Of a stretch of DNA of 30,238 bases, positions 1 to 7,479 are shown one piece after another. Both the position numbers and the translations under genes were made by a program. The notes below the pieces were generated by a model. It was not told the DNA's origin, made no database searches, and saw only the letters and a program-made list of their open reading frames with translations. Source of the stretch: Chara braunii (Eukaryota > Streptophyta > Charophyceae > Charales > Characeae); contig BFEA01000446.1 of assembly GCA_003427395.1 (NCBI GenBank), positions 442,829-473,066 on the forward strand. The letters run 5' to 3'. The first letter of the stretch is position 1. Each line of letters opens with the position of its first letter.

Positions 1-420
1 TATACTTTCATTTCACTCAAATTCACTGTCATTTCACTGTCACTTCACTGTTTTATACTTTCATTTCACTCAAATTCACTGTCATTTCACTGTCATTTCA
101 CTGCCATCACACTGTCATTTCACTGCCATTAGATTGTCAGTTCACTGTCATCTAACTGTCACCTCACTGTCACCTCACTGTCATGTCACTGTCATTTCAT
201 ATCTAGTTTGCAAGCCATTTTACTGCCATTTCATCACACCATCAGTGTAGGTCATTTCACTGGCATTTCAAGTTCACGGCTCGTTTCACTGCTGCTAGTA
301 CACATTTTAACCATTCATTGCCATTTCACTAAAGCTTCACATTTCGATCATTTAATCAAATTTTACAATTTTCCACTGCCATTTTATTTTTTCATTCCAT
401 CCGTACACTAATCTTCATTA
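1..420. repeat. Degenerate 11-bp minisatellite (TTTCACTGTCA-like)
   Basis: The stretch is built from variants of an 11-bp unit close to TTTCACTGTCA, with units drifting to CACTGCCA, CACTGGCA and TAACTGTCA. A higher-order duplication is visible: positions 1-53 recur at 54-106 almost unchanged. Units become less regular to the right and merge into CAT-rich DNA near 420. No coding potential is apparent. Short open frames here come only from the low stop content of the repeat. Confidence 0.85.
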
Positions 421-532
421 TCATTAGCATCATCATCAGTAGTATCATTATCATCACCATATGAGGGACGCTGCGCACGGTTCTCAGCAAGTTCGGTTTA
501 AAATAAAAAAAAAAAAAAAAAAAAAAAAAAAA
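421..532. repeat. CAT-rich tract, 42-bp dispersed module and A28 run
   Basis: An imperfect CAT microsatellite (about 421-460) runs into a 42-bp module at 458-499. That module recurs at 9934-9975, also right after a CAT tract, with about 36 of 42 bases shared. An uninterrupted run of 28 A follows at 505-532. The same order at both places (CAT repeat, then module) suggests two copies of one dispersed element rather than chance. The element type is not identified. Confidence 0.6.
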
Positions 533-1125
533 GTGCTCCACATGTCAGTCAGTCAGTCAATGCGATCACACTGCAATGTGACATTTCCCTGACATTTCCC
601 TGACCATTTCCCTCCCATTTCATTGCCGTTCACTTCGAGTTCAACTTCAAAAAAAAATTGTGTGCGTTATCGCCGCAAAGGAACCATGCATTCTCTGTAC
701 TTGCGGTTTTTTAACAGATGTTTTTTTCGAGGGTCAGGGTTTTTTTTTTTTTTTTTTTTTTTTTGTGCAATAATACGTGAAGCTTTAAATTGTGTATGTG
801 TGTGTGTGTGTGTGTGTGTGTTTGTGTGTGTTTTGGCTGATGTCGTCTCTTAGGCATATTTCTATTTCGTAACGAGAGAGACCCCACCCACACACCTTTC
901 ACCCTTCGATAATATTCCCTGGCGCACCCCCACTCCCACAATCCTACTTCACTGAGGACCATCACTCTTCTACCAGAATGCCAGAACTGACCTGACCGTA
1001 CATTGGTCATGAATACCACCGCTGAGTCAGACAGGGATCGAGACGGGATCGGGATCACCCCGTTAGCACTGGTCGCGGCACAGTCCAACGACCCTCGTCA
1101 TATGGTTACCTCGGATGCTACCATG
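533..1125. other. Non-coding spacer with poly-T and (TG)n
   Basis: The stretch contains small CATTTCCCTGA repeats (about 578-625), a T25 run (740-764) and a (TG)n microsatellite (791-833). The remaining ~290 bases are unique-looking, and I recognise no gene, RNA or element in them. Open frames across the T and TG runs are low-complexity artefacts. Confidence 0.6.
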
Positions 1126-1459
1126 CTACCGTTTTCACCCGAATACAACGTACCCTCATTATGAATGTATACAAGCTACATTTCCGGCCTGATTCATTCG
1201 TGATAACGTTGCGTTCAGGGGAAGATGGTAGACGTGACCCGATTTCTACTACAAGCCCTAAGCTTTGAGCAGACCCAAGAGTGCCCCCAAGAGTGCCCCC
1301 CCAAGAGTGCCCCCTCGTAACAGCTGTCAGAGCTGTCTAGAGAGACCGATAGGCCCCCGGGGCTACACCAATTAAGCGATATTGACCGTAGATTGCAAAG
1401 ATCAACGGCCATAATCTCTTAATCCGTGCAAGTGGGACCTTGCCCCCGGTCATTCCAGA
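1126..1459. mobile_element. 335-bp fold-back repeat, copy 1
   Basis: This stretch aligns collinearly with 1707-2047. Shared blocks are CTACCGT plus CGAA..AACG near the left end, ATGAATGTATACAAGCTA (1161) and a fold-back core (about 1382-1412). In the core TGACCGTAGATT and GATCAACGGCCA form inverted arms. Next comes AAGTGGGACCTTGCCCCCGG (1429-1448). Its complement is only loosely matched on the left (about 1335-1362), so this copy's outer stem is decayed. No open frame is conserved between copies. It is probably a non-autonomous element; the superfamily is unknown. Confidence 0.5.
1275..1315. repeat. Three short CCAAGAGTGCCCC repeats
   Basis: Three consecutive 13-15-bp units of CCAAGAGTGCCCC, differing in C-run length, lie inside the first copy of the 335-bp repeat. 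They are absent from the second copy, so the expansion happened after the two copies separated. Confidence 0.7.
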
Positions 1460-1706
1460 TCTTGCCATTTGTCCGTCAGGCCCAGCCCAAATCAATAACG
1501 ATTGTTATCTTTTTTTTTTTTTTTTTTTTTTTTTTTGATCGAATTCGAAAGTAATTAAAAAAAAAAAAAATAGTAATGAAATTAGGGAATACAACGTCGT
1601 CCTTGGCTTTGAATGGCGCGCTGTTCCTTAGGAAGAAAACGTTTTTCGTTCCCCCCCACGGACGACAGCATTCACAGAGGCTGAGCTCTGAGTTCAGAGT
1701 CCACGA
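1460..1706. other. Spacer with T27 and A-rich runs
   Basis: A 27-base T run (1510-1536) is followed by GATCGAATTCGAAAG and an A-rich run (1558-1570). The remainder shows no recognisable feature. Confidence 0.5.
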
Positions 1707-2047
1707 CTACCGTCTTCCGCCGAACATAACGACCCCTAAAACTAAAAATGAATGTATACAAGCTAAATTTCCAGTTCGGTACAGCCGTAATCAGCGTGCG
1801 TTGTGTTCGAGGGCCCCCGGTTCTCATTGATAAGACTACAATGGACTCGAATCGTCACTTGTAATTTTTTTTTTTTTTTTTTTTTTTTTGGGACAAATGC
1901 TCCAATCTATTCGTGGGGAGCAGCACGTGCTGGAAACCGGGGGCCAAGTCCCACTTACGTTGGTTCTTCATTTCTGGCCGTTGATCTCCGTAATCTACGG
2001 TCAGAAATTGACAATTTGGGTAAGTGGGACTTGGCCCCGGGTCCAGC
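1707..2047. mobile_element. 335-bp fold-back repeat, copy 2
   Basis: This is the second copy of the repeat at 1126-1459 and its fold-back structure is much clearer. Outer arms at 1929-1957 and 2021-2047 are inverted complements around GGGGCCAAGTCCCACTTA. Inner arms at 1970-1986 and 1992-2008 are inverted complements around ATTTCTGNCCGT. Together they give a nearly continuous ~119-bp hairpin. A poly-T tract with GGGACAAATGCTCCAAT (1863-1906) has no counterpart in copy 1 and is probably a later insertion. Confidence 0.6.
1864..1906 (-). repeat. Candidate retroposon 3' end: poly-A joined to a 17-bp motif
   Basis: On the minus strand the sequence reads ATTGGAGCATTTGTCCC followed by about 26 A. 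The same junction occurs at 27576-27592 (ATTGGAGCACTTTGTCCC, then A). A short conserved motif ending in poly-A at two places about 25 kb apart is what the 3' end of a SINE or similar retroposon would look like. Similarity beyond this motif is not obvious, so the body of such an element is not established. Confidence 0.4.
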
Positions 2048-2077
2048 ATCCATAAGAACATTTCCGCTTCAACAAGG

Positions 2078-2154
2078 GGATCTTTTTTGAGAAAAAGTTA
2101 AGAGGACCCCCCCCCCACAACAGGAGGATCTTTTTTGAGAGAAGTTAAGAGGAC
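2078..2154. repeat. 30-bp direct repeat, two copies
   Basis: GGATCTTTTTTGAGA followed by GTTAAGAGGAC occurs at 2078 and again at 2126, a period of 48 bp. The spacers are C-rich. The copies differ by two bases in an A run. Confidence 0.8.
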
Positions 2155-2229
2155 CTCCTCCCCCTGCCAGCATTGATTACCTTAATACCCTGGAATCCAG
2201 GTGGTAATTTGAAAATTAGAAATGACCAG

Positions 2230-2640
2230 ATTCATTCGCAGTGGGGACCACAACAGTCGAAGAAGAGGAGGAACAAAGACGGCGGAGAATGAGTCTTGGA
2301 GGAGGAGAAGGGCAAGCAAAGGCCGATGAAAATGAGGAAAAAAACAAGAGCCTCAGGACGAAGACGAGAAGTCGAGAAGTACAATCGAAGAAGAAGACGA
2401 AGAATTGAATTCATTTGCATTGAGGTGAATTGAATTGGAATAGCGACGCCAATGCTACGTATCCATGCATACGAACAGTTTCTTCTTCACTCCTGCACGG
2501 ACATAACCACCATAGCTCTGAAGAAGAAGAAGAAGAAGAAGAAGAAGAAGAAGAAGAAGAAGGGCGGGGGGGAGGGGGGGAGAAAGGAGGAGGAGGAGAA
2601 GGAAGAGGAGGAGAAGGAGGAGGAGGACTTTTTTTCAAAT
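2230..2640. repeat. Purine-rich tract with (GAA)n
   Basis: The plus strand is strongly purine-biased from about 2255 to 2412. After a short mixed spacer comes a (GAA)n microsatellite (about 2519-2562) and then GGA/GGAG-rich DNA to about 2628. Such mirror-symmetric purine tracts can form triplex DNA. The Glu, Lys or Arg repeat peptides read across it are artefacts. Confidence 0.8.
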
Positions 2641-2850
2641 TTTCACCGACTTCTGGACGTAATTGCGGTCAGGTGCACCCGCGTCTGACTGTACTTGGGC
2701 AAGATACATGTCAGAACATTCAACTGCGAATCGGCCCTCCGAACGCGCAGTTTCGCTAACCCGTTCCAACAGGCCGCACTCCGGTCACGTCAATGCGCAA
2801 TCCGGATCCCGACCTTTCGGCTCCACCGTTCGTTCTTCCACTGAAGCAGC

Positions 2851-2927
2851 AGAAGAAGAAGAAGAAGAAAGAAGAAGAAGAAGAAGAAGAAGCAGAAGAA
2901 GAAGAAGAAGAAGAAGAAGAAGAAGAC

Positions 2928-2963
<36 letters not shown>
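2851..2963. repeat. Compound microsatellite (GAA)n then (GAT)n
   Basis: About 75 bp of interrupted GAA repeats passes directly into about 37 bp of pure GAT repeats at about 2927. The opposite-strand frame is a His/Leu homopolymer peptide and not a gene. Confidence 0.9.
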
Positions 2964-3340
2964 CATTAAACTGACCGTGTGGCTTTGCAGGGTGTCCTTT
3001 GATGATCTCCCTGTAGAAAGTCACCTGTTGCCTTGGGGCTCCGCCGAGACGTAAGATCCCGACACAGGAAGTCCCGACACGTCGACTGGGGTCGGATCGG
3101 ATATGGATACAGTGATAGCGGTGGAGATGACAGTCGTCGCGGGTGCCACGTGGCAATAACGTCTGCGGTGGCATTTGTCATCGAGAAACATGACGGTCGT
3201 CGCAGCGTCACGGTTCCATCTCCATTCTCAAGTCCTCTCTTGGGGGTGCCACGTGGCAATCGCAGAGTGCTCGGTAGAGCTGCCACGTAAGGCGCTGCGC
3301 TCTGTGCCATGGTCGAAATCTTCCCACTGGTACCGGCCTC
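2964..3340. other. Unassigned spacer with duplicated CACGTG palindrome
   Basis: This moderately GC-rich DNA has no recognised gene. The 12-bp palindrome TGCCACGTGGCA occurs at 3144-3155 and again at 3247-3258, each preceded by GGG and followed by AT. CACGTG is the G-box/E-box core bound by plant bZIP and bHLH factors. A regulatory role is conceivable but nothing downstream looks like a gene. Confidence 0.4.
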
Positions 3341-3390
3341 GTAGGTGGCCGAGTGGAAACACGGCTGAGTCCGGTTCAAATCCTACTGCC
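3341..3390 (+). other. tRNA-like fragment (A box and B box, possible SINE head)
   Basis: TGGCCGAGTGG (3346-3356) matches the tRNA A-box consensus and GGTTCAAATCC (3373-3383) matches the B box. The outer bases GTAGG and CCTAC could pair. The box-to-box spacing of 27 nt is too short for a functional tRNA, and neither a normal anticodon arm nor a full T stem folds. A degenerate tRNA-derived SINE or tRNA pseudogene fits better than a working tRNA. Confidence 0.4.
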
Positions 3391-3496
3391 AGTGAGGCCC
3401 CGGTAACGACAAGGGACAATTGCAGGAATGTCCTCGGAAGTTTCTGGCACCGAGCCCGGCGAGAGTATCATGCACGAGAGCCACTGCTGTAAAACC

Positions 3497-3555
3497 CTCC
3501 TCGCAATATTGTTTTTTTTGTTTTGTTTTGTTTTGTTTTTCTCCTCACAATATTG
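3497..3555. repeat. 15-bp direct repeat flanking a T-rich (TTTTG)n stretch
   Basis: CTCCTCGCAATATTG (3497-3511) and CTCCTCACAATATTG (3541-3555) differ at one base and flank 29 bp of TTTTG-type repeat. They could be a target-site duplication around a tiny poly-A relic in minus orientation, or a local duplication. Confidence 0.55.
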
Positions 3556-3613
3556 TCCTAGCTCTGTAACGTCACTTTATTATATCATCACAGGCTGGGA
3601 AACGGGCCCACCG

Positions 3614-3805
3614 TCTCTCACATCAATAACCACGGCCTGCGGGTATGAGCCAGGATCTCCGGCCAGGCTTAACCCCACCGCGGCTGAGGACCACACACAG
3701 TTATCACCCTCTCTCACATCAATAACCACGGCCTGCGGGTATGAGCCAGGATCTCCGGCCAGGCTTAACCCCACCACGGCTGAGGACCACACACAGTTAT
3801 CACCG
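3614..3805. repeat. 96-bp tandem duplication, two copies
   Basis: Positions 3614-3709 repeat at 3710-3805 with about one internal mismatch (CCGCGG versus CCACGG). The period, 96, is a multiple of three, so open frames continue through both copies on both strands, but nothing in the peptide is recognisable. The near-identity indicates a recent event. Confidence 0.9.
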
Positions 3806-3809
3806 CCGC

Positions 3810-3917
3810 AAGCTCCCTTATACCACACAGCCTATGACAAACCACAGGAATCGCAAAAAAACTAAGCTCCCTTATACCACACAGCCTATGACAAACCACA
3901 GGAATCGCAAAAAAACT
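3810..3917. repeat. 54-bp tandem duplication, two copies
   Basis: Positions 3810-3863 are repeated at 3864-3917 with no difference that I can find. It lies four bases after the 96-bp duplication, so two separate recent tandem duplications sit side by side. Confidence 0.92.
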
Positions 3918-3970
3918 ATCTTCGTAAAACCCAAAGTATGTACCACGTACCCTGGAGCATGGTCCCATTA

Positions 3971-4357
3971 GGGGCCTCGATGCACTACTCCAGACTCTCG
4001 AAATATTTCGAGAGTTCTACTAGCATTGTCAGAGAGGCAAAACTCTCGAAATACACGCCTTCGCTGCACTTACTCTAGAACCTGTGACACTAGATGAACT
4101 CTCTAAACCCTTGGCGTTGTCTTACTTGACTGAAGAGCTGCACCACTGCGCTAGGGGACAAAGGACAGGAGGTCCACTCTCAAAAAAGGAGCCTGTTGGC
4201 GGGCAACTCCCGAGGACACTTGCAAATTCGGTTTTTGCAGGCGGGAGACTCTCGACGTTTCGAGAGTGGCGTTGTAGCGTGGCTTCTGACAGCTCTCGAT
4301 CAGGTTTTTCCCGATCGAGAGTAAGTGCAGTGAATATAGAGTAGTGCAGCGAGGCCC
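3971..4357. mobile_element. MITE with 19-20-bp terminal inverted repeats
   Basis: The left end GGGGCCTCGATGCACTACTC (3971-3990) and the right end (4339-4357) are inverted complements. They differ by one base and one G in the initial run. TA dinucleotides flank both ends (3969-3970 and 4358-4359), compatible with a TA target duplication of the Tc1/mariner kind. The GGG start could also suit PIF/Harbinger. The interior is full of CTCTCGA motifs in both orientations, including the perfect 22-bp palindrome at 3994-4015 and the inverted GCTCTCGATC and GATCGAGAG pair near 4292-4322. Subterminal GTGCAGTG/CTGCAC motifs add to the symmetry. At about 387 bp with no coding capacity it is non-autonomous. 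Confidence 0.7.
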
Positions 4358-4359
4358 TA

Positions 4360-5188
4360 GCAGTCGGATAGGAGTCTGGCCTATCCAGTGTGACACTGAG
4401 TGGCAGCGGGCTGACAGGTTCATTACGAATTTCTGGGCTGCGAAAACAGGAGAAAAGCAAAAAAAAAAAAAAAAACGAAACAGAGACCTGCCACGGGAAA
4501 TCACGGCAGAGTGCTTCCCAGCCATCAGATCACAAATGATCTGATGGTGGTGGTTGCAACAACAGTGAACAAAGTATATGCCAAATTTTCTGGAATAACT
4601 CGAGTTACTCGACTTCTGTCAGCAGTGATCCTGACACCCTCCATATATATACTCCCGTGATTGAAGGAGGGCTCCGCCCAATGAGATAATTGCACAACAG
4701 CAAGTAAAATACTGAAAATCTTCTATCCAGTGGGCCTATGGGCGACCACACCCTCTTTTGGGGCTGGCCACACCCCCAACCGATTGAAAGATTCTGGCGG
4801 GAAGCTTTCTTTGCACGGGCATGCCCAGTGTTAAGGAGAGGAGGAGGGGAACAAAGATCTCCTTACTTTTTCGGGTAATACATGTAAAATACTGACCGTG
4901 GGATCACGAGTACTGCACGGCAGGATTTGGGTCACTCAACTGTCCCACAAACTCGTTTCTATCGTATCCCGTTGTTAGTGGGACCATGCTCCTGGAGCGA
5001 GATCCCACTAGCCATGTATGTGGATTAGTGCGACGGGTGTGGGACGGGTGGGGGACAGGTGGGTGGCAGCGTGAAATGGGGAAAATAAACACAAAAAACC
5101 ATTTCATGACCAAACAAATGAAGAAAAAACTGCTAAAAAAGAAAAGAAAGTGCTCTTCTCACAGATGGTGTCTGCTCCAGGCGGGGTG
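4360..5188. other. Unassigned spacer
   Basis: The stretch contains an A17 run (4459-4475), the hairpin at 4522-4547, a TATATATA stretch near 4644 and A-rich DNA near 5080-5150. I recognise no gene, RNA or element. The open frames are short and without known motifs. Confidence 0.5.
4522..4547. repeat. Perfect 11-bp hairpin
   Basis: CCATCAGATCA (4522-4532) and TGATCTGATGG (4537-4547) are perfect inverted complements around a 4-nt CAAA loop. No T run follows, and its role is unknown. Confidence 0.75.
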
Positions 5189-5350
5189 TCAGATGTCCGG
5201 GTATGATTCACTGACCATGGCTGTGGCAGTCGAGACGAGTGCATGTGAGTGGGCACACGGACCATATTCATTGACAATAGTTTGAGAAATCCACAAGGAT
5301 GCGCTCATTCCACCTGTCCTTGGGGACGGAATTGAAAAACCAATGTGAAA

Positions 5351-5378
5351 ACGCCACAAGGAAAATTCCTTGTGGCGT
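5351..5378. repeat. Perfect 13-bp inverted repeat with 2-nt centre
   Basis: ACGCCACAAGGAA (5351-5363) and TTCCTTGTGGCGT (5366-5378) pair perfectly around AA. CCTTGTGGC then recurs directly to the right. The local minus-strand frame stays open across it, so it may be part of the decayed coding sequence or a small insertion. Confidence 0.8.
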
Positions 5379-5684
5379 CCTTGTGGCCTCAGCCAAAATT
5401 TCCTGGAGCTCAAGGAACCTTGATTCACAGAGTGGCGAAGACATGCGTCGACGGAGAGTTTCGGTTCTTGGGTGGTCTTGATGTGGTCCAATGGCGTTAG
5501 CACGGACATGCCTGCCCTCCAAAGTCTGCGTAGTCCCCCAACGGGCCCCAACGGCTACTGTTGGTGGTGGGCCTCCACCGGGTGGCATCGTCGTTTTCAG
5601 TTGGCATCATGCGGTCTCCCGCACTCAAGGAACGTCCGCAATGGTTGGGAAAATATTTTTTTCCCGGAGCCGCCTTCATTCCGT

Positions 5685-6300
5685 TCACAGAAGAGGTTTC
5701 TGCACGAGCGTCGTATTCCCACGCATGTCATCACGTGCAGCACGTCCGACAAGACTCTTGCCTTCTCTGTCGTCGTGTGCCACATGTCCGACAACAGACA
5801 TGGCATTGTTGCCCTCGCCACCGTGCAGTTCATGGCCGACCTGTACCGCAGGCTCCCTCTGTTGCTCCACGTCGCTGTGCTGCTTCTGGTAGTCCCTCTG
5901 CTGCTCCTCGACGTTGTGCTCCTTCTCGTTCAAGTAGTCATCCATAGCGTCGTCGCATTGTCGAAGGTCTTCCCACGCCCCCCCCGTCCTGCATTTGATC
6001 CACCACCTCGGTGTCGCTCATGGAATGGCGTCGCAACCCAACGTGTAGCACAGCTTAATGACAGCCTCCGAAGTTGTCACGTAGTCCGGGCCGTCATCCG
6101 CAGCTTGCATGAGTGTTCTTTTTCTGCACGCGCGCAAATGCTCCTTCATCCGTCCCAGTGCCCCCTCCTGATGACAACGAAGAACAATGGTTGACATGGC
6201 TGCCACCAAGGCTGCCCGCTCAAGCAGTGTCAACAACGCATGTCCGCCCTCTCCGCCGCCTTCCATCACCACCACCTCCACGGAGATGGCATCTCACCTC
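5685..6300 (-). pseudogene. Broken PIF/Harbinger-like N-terminal fragment
   Basis: The minus-strand frame entering at about 6281 reads LLERAALVAAMSTIVLRCHQ, then DDGPDYVTTSEAVIKLCYTL, then GCDAIP, and meets a TGA at 6018-6020. In the same frame it continues ATPRWWIKCRTGGAWEDL and CDDAMDDYLNEKE down to a stop at about 5685. The order of segments resembles, from memory, the region before the nuclease domain in PIF/Harbinger-type proteins of charophyte algae. There a Trp would normally stand where the stop is (TGG to TGA). After DDYL the sequence becomes a Gln/Glu/His-rich segment, and no DDE catalytic motifs are seen. Minus-strand frames to 5189 and upstream to 6627 may belong to the same relic. 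The family assignment is tentative; the reading frame with one stop is what the sequence shows. Confidence 0.4.
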
Positions 6301-6305
6301 TCCGC

Positions 6306-6417
6306 TGCCGTCTTGATCCTCGCACCCCAAAGACCTAACCCGCTCACCCCTTGAGGAGAGTTGCCGTCTTGATCCTCGCACCCCAAAGACCTAACCCGCT
6401 CACCCCTTGAGGAGAGG
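6306..6417. repeat. 56-bp tandem duplication, two copies
   Basis: Positions 6306-6361 are repeated exactly at 6362-6417. The period is not a multiple of three, so the duplication shifts any minus-strand frame passing through it. This would add another lesion to the neighbouring Harbinger-like relic. Confidence 0.92.
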
Positions 6418-7209
6418 TCCGAGAAGTTGCAGCCTTTCCGTAGATGTTGTCCCCCTGGCGGTGTCGAGCGCATCGGTCCCACACCACGCAGGGCGGGGCC
6501 CTCCTGGCCGCGTCACGCAGGAGTTGGTCTGATCCTCGTCGCGAATACACATGGAGTTTCCGCAAGCCGCTTCGGCCGAGTGCGCCAGCCATACCTCGCG
6601 CGAGCCCCTATGACAGGATAGGGCCAACGCAAGGCACGACTTACCTCCACCTTACAAGAGTTGTCACCTCCCTTCAGTGGGCGTATCCCCGCCGAGCTAC
6701 CAGTCCATAGTACAAAAGCTAATCAGTTGCAATCGCAGAGGTGGACCAGCCGAGGGCGTTTCTCGTTCGTTGTAGCATAGGGGGTACGCGCGGTTTTACG
6801 CCTCTATCGGACCCGCACGTGAACCGACGCACTGGGGGGCTGAAGTCCCAAGCGCGGCTCGTCATCGGTCGACTAGGACGTACCCTACTCACCACGCGTA
6901 CACCACAACACTTAATAACATAAAAATAAATACACACACACACATACACGAAACGACACACAACAAACAACACAACAAAACACTCCTTGTCCCTTTTATA
7001 GTCGTCCAATAACCTTCCGACGCGGAAATCGGATAGGCGACGCGCGAGAGACTTAGTATAAAACCGCGCGGATGCAGGACCTTCCCATATCGGCTAGCAA
7101 TGCATGAATACGCAAGCAGTCATAAAGATGGCATACTATGTAGTGCCCATAATCAAGCGGTCCCTCGTGGATCCGAGTACCGCTTATGACACTCAAGTGT
7201 CAAACTTGA
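6418..7209. other. Unassigned GC-rich spacer with weak promoter-like motifs
   Basis: No protein family is recognisable. On the minus strand GGTGGAGGTAAGT (around 6640) looks like a splice donor and could be the end of an exon of the relic to its left. On the plus strand a CCAAT motif (7006-7010) and TATAAAA (7057-7063) precede a 62-codon open frame starting at 7104 whose product matches nothing I know. An ACAC-rich stretch lies at 6930-6985. Confidence 0.35.
7006..7063 (+). promoter_or_regulatory. Possible Pol II core promoter (CCAAT plus TATAAAA)
   Basis: CCAAT (7006-7010) lies about 50 bp upstream of TATAAAA (7057-7063), with CCGCGCGG immediately after. The first ATGs (7100 and 7104) are about 40 bp downstream. 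The spacing is reasonable for a plant-type promoter, but short motifs like these arise by chance and no recognisable gene follows. Confidence 0.2.
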
Positions 7210-7241
7210 AATATCGTGAAGGTCAGGCCTTTCACGATATT
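7210..7241. repeat. Perfect 11-bp hairpin
   Basis: AATATCGTGAA (7210-7220) and TTCACGATATT (7231-7241) are perfect complements around a 10-nt loop. A smaller GACAC/GTGTC stem lies just upstream, near 7187-7200. Confidence 0.75.
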
Positions 7242-7355
7242 GCACGGCTAAAAGAACAGTCGTTCGGCCCCTGCGGCACCTTCGACCCTTAGGCTGAGTG
7301 TCTTGGTAAGCAGGGCAAATAGGCTATGTGCGGGGGGTGATCTCTTTCACGCATA

Positions 7356-7418
7356 CCTTTAGGCATAGGCTATTCGCGGTGCATCAAAGATATAATTAAG
7401 CCCTCCTATGCCTAAAGG
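7356..7418. repeat. 14-bp inverted repeat with 35-nt spacer
   Basis: CCTTTAGGCATAGG (7356-7369) and CCTATGCCTAAAGG (7405-7418) are perfect inverted complements. A third, direct partial copy (TTCAGGCATAGG) lies near 7468. It may be the remains of a fold-back element. Confidence 0.7.
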
Positions 7419-7479
7419 CTCTGCGCAGGCGCTGCCTTGGTTGCTTCTATTTCAGGGTGCGAACCTTCAGGCATAGGAA

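Noticed and set aside
3341-3390. Functional tRNA gene
   Set aside because: A and B boxes are too close, the T stem does not pair, and no anticodon arm forms.
5472-6194. 240-codon plus-strand open frame, the longest in the window
   Set aside because: It lies antisense to the Harbinger-like minus-strand frame, contains Leu/Val-rich runs that mirror the Gln/Glu-rich stretch of the other strand, and has no recognisable domain.
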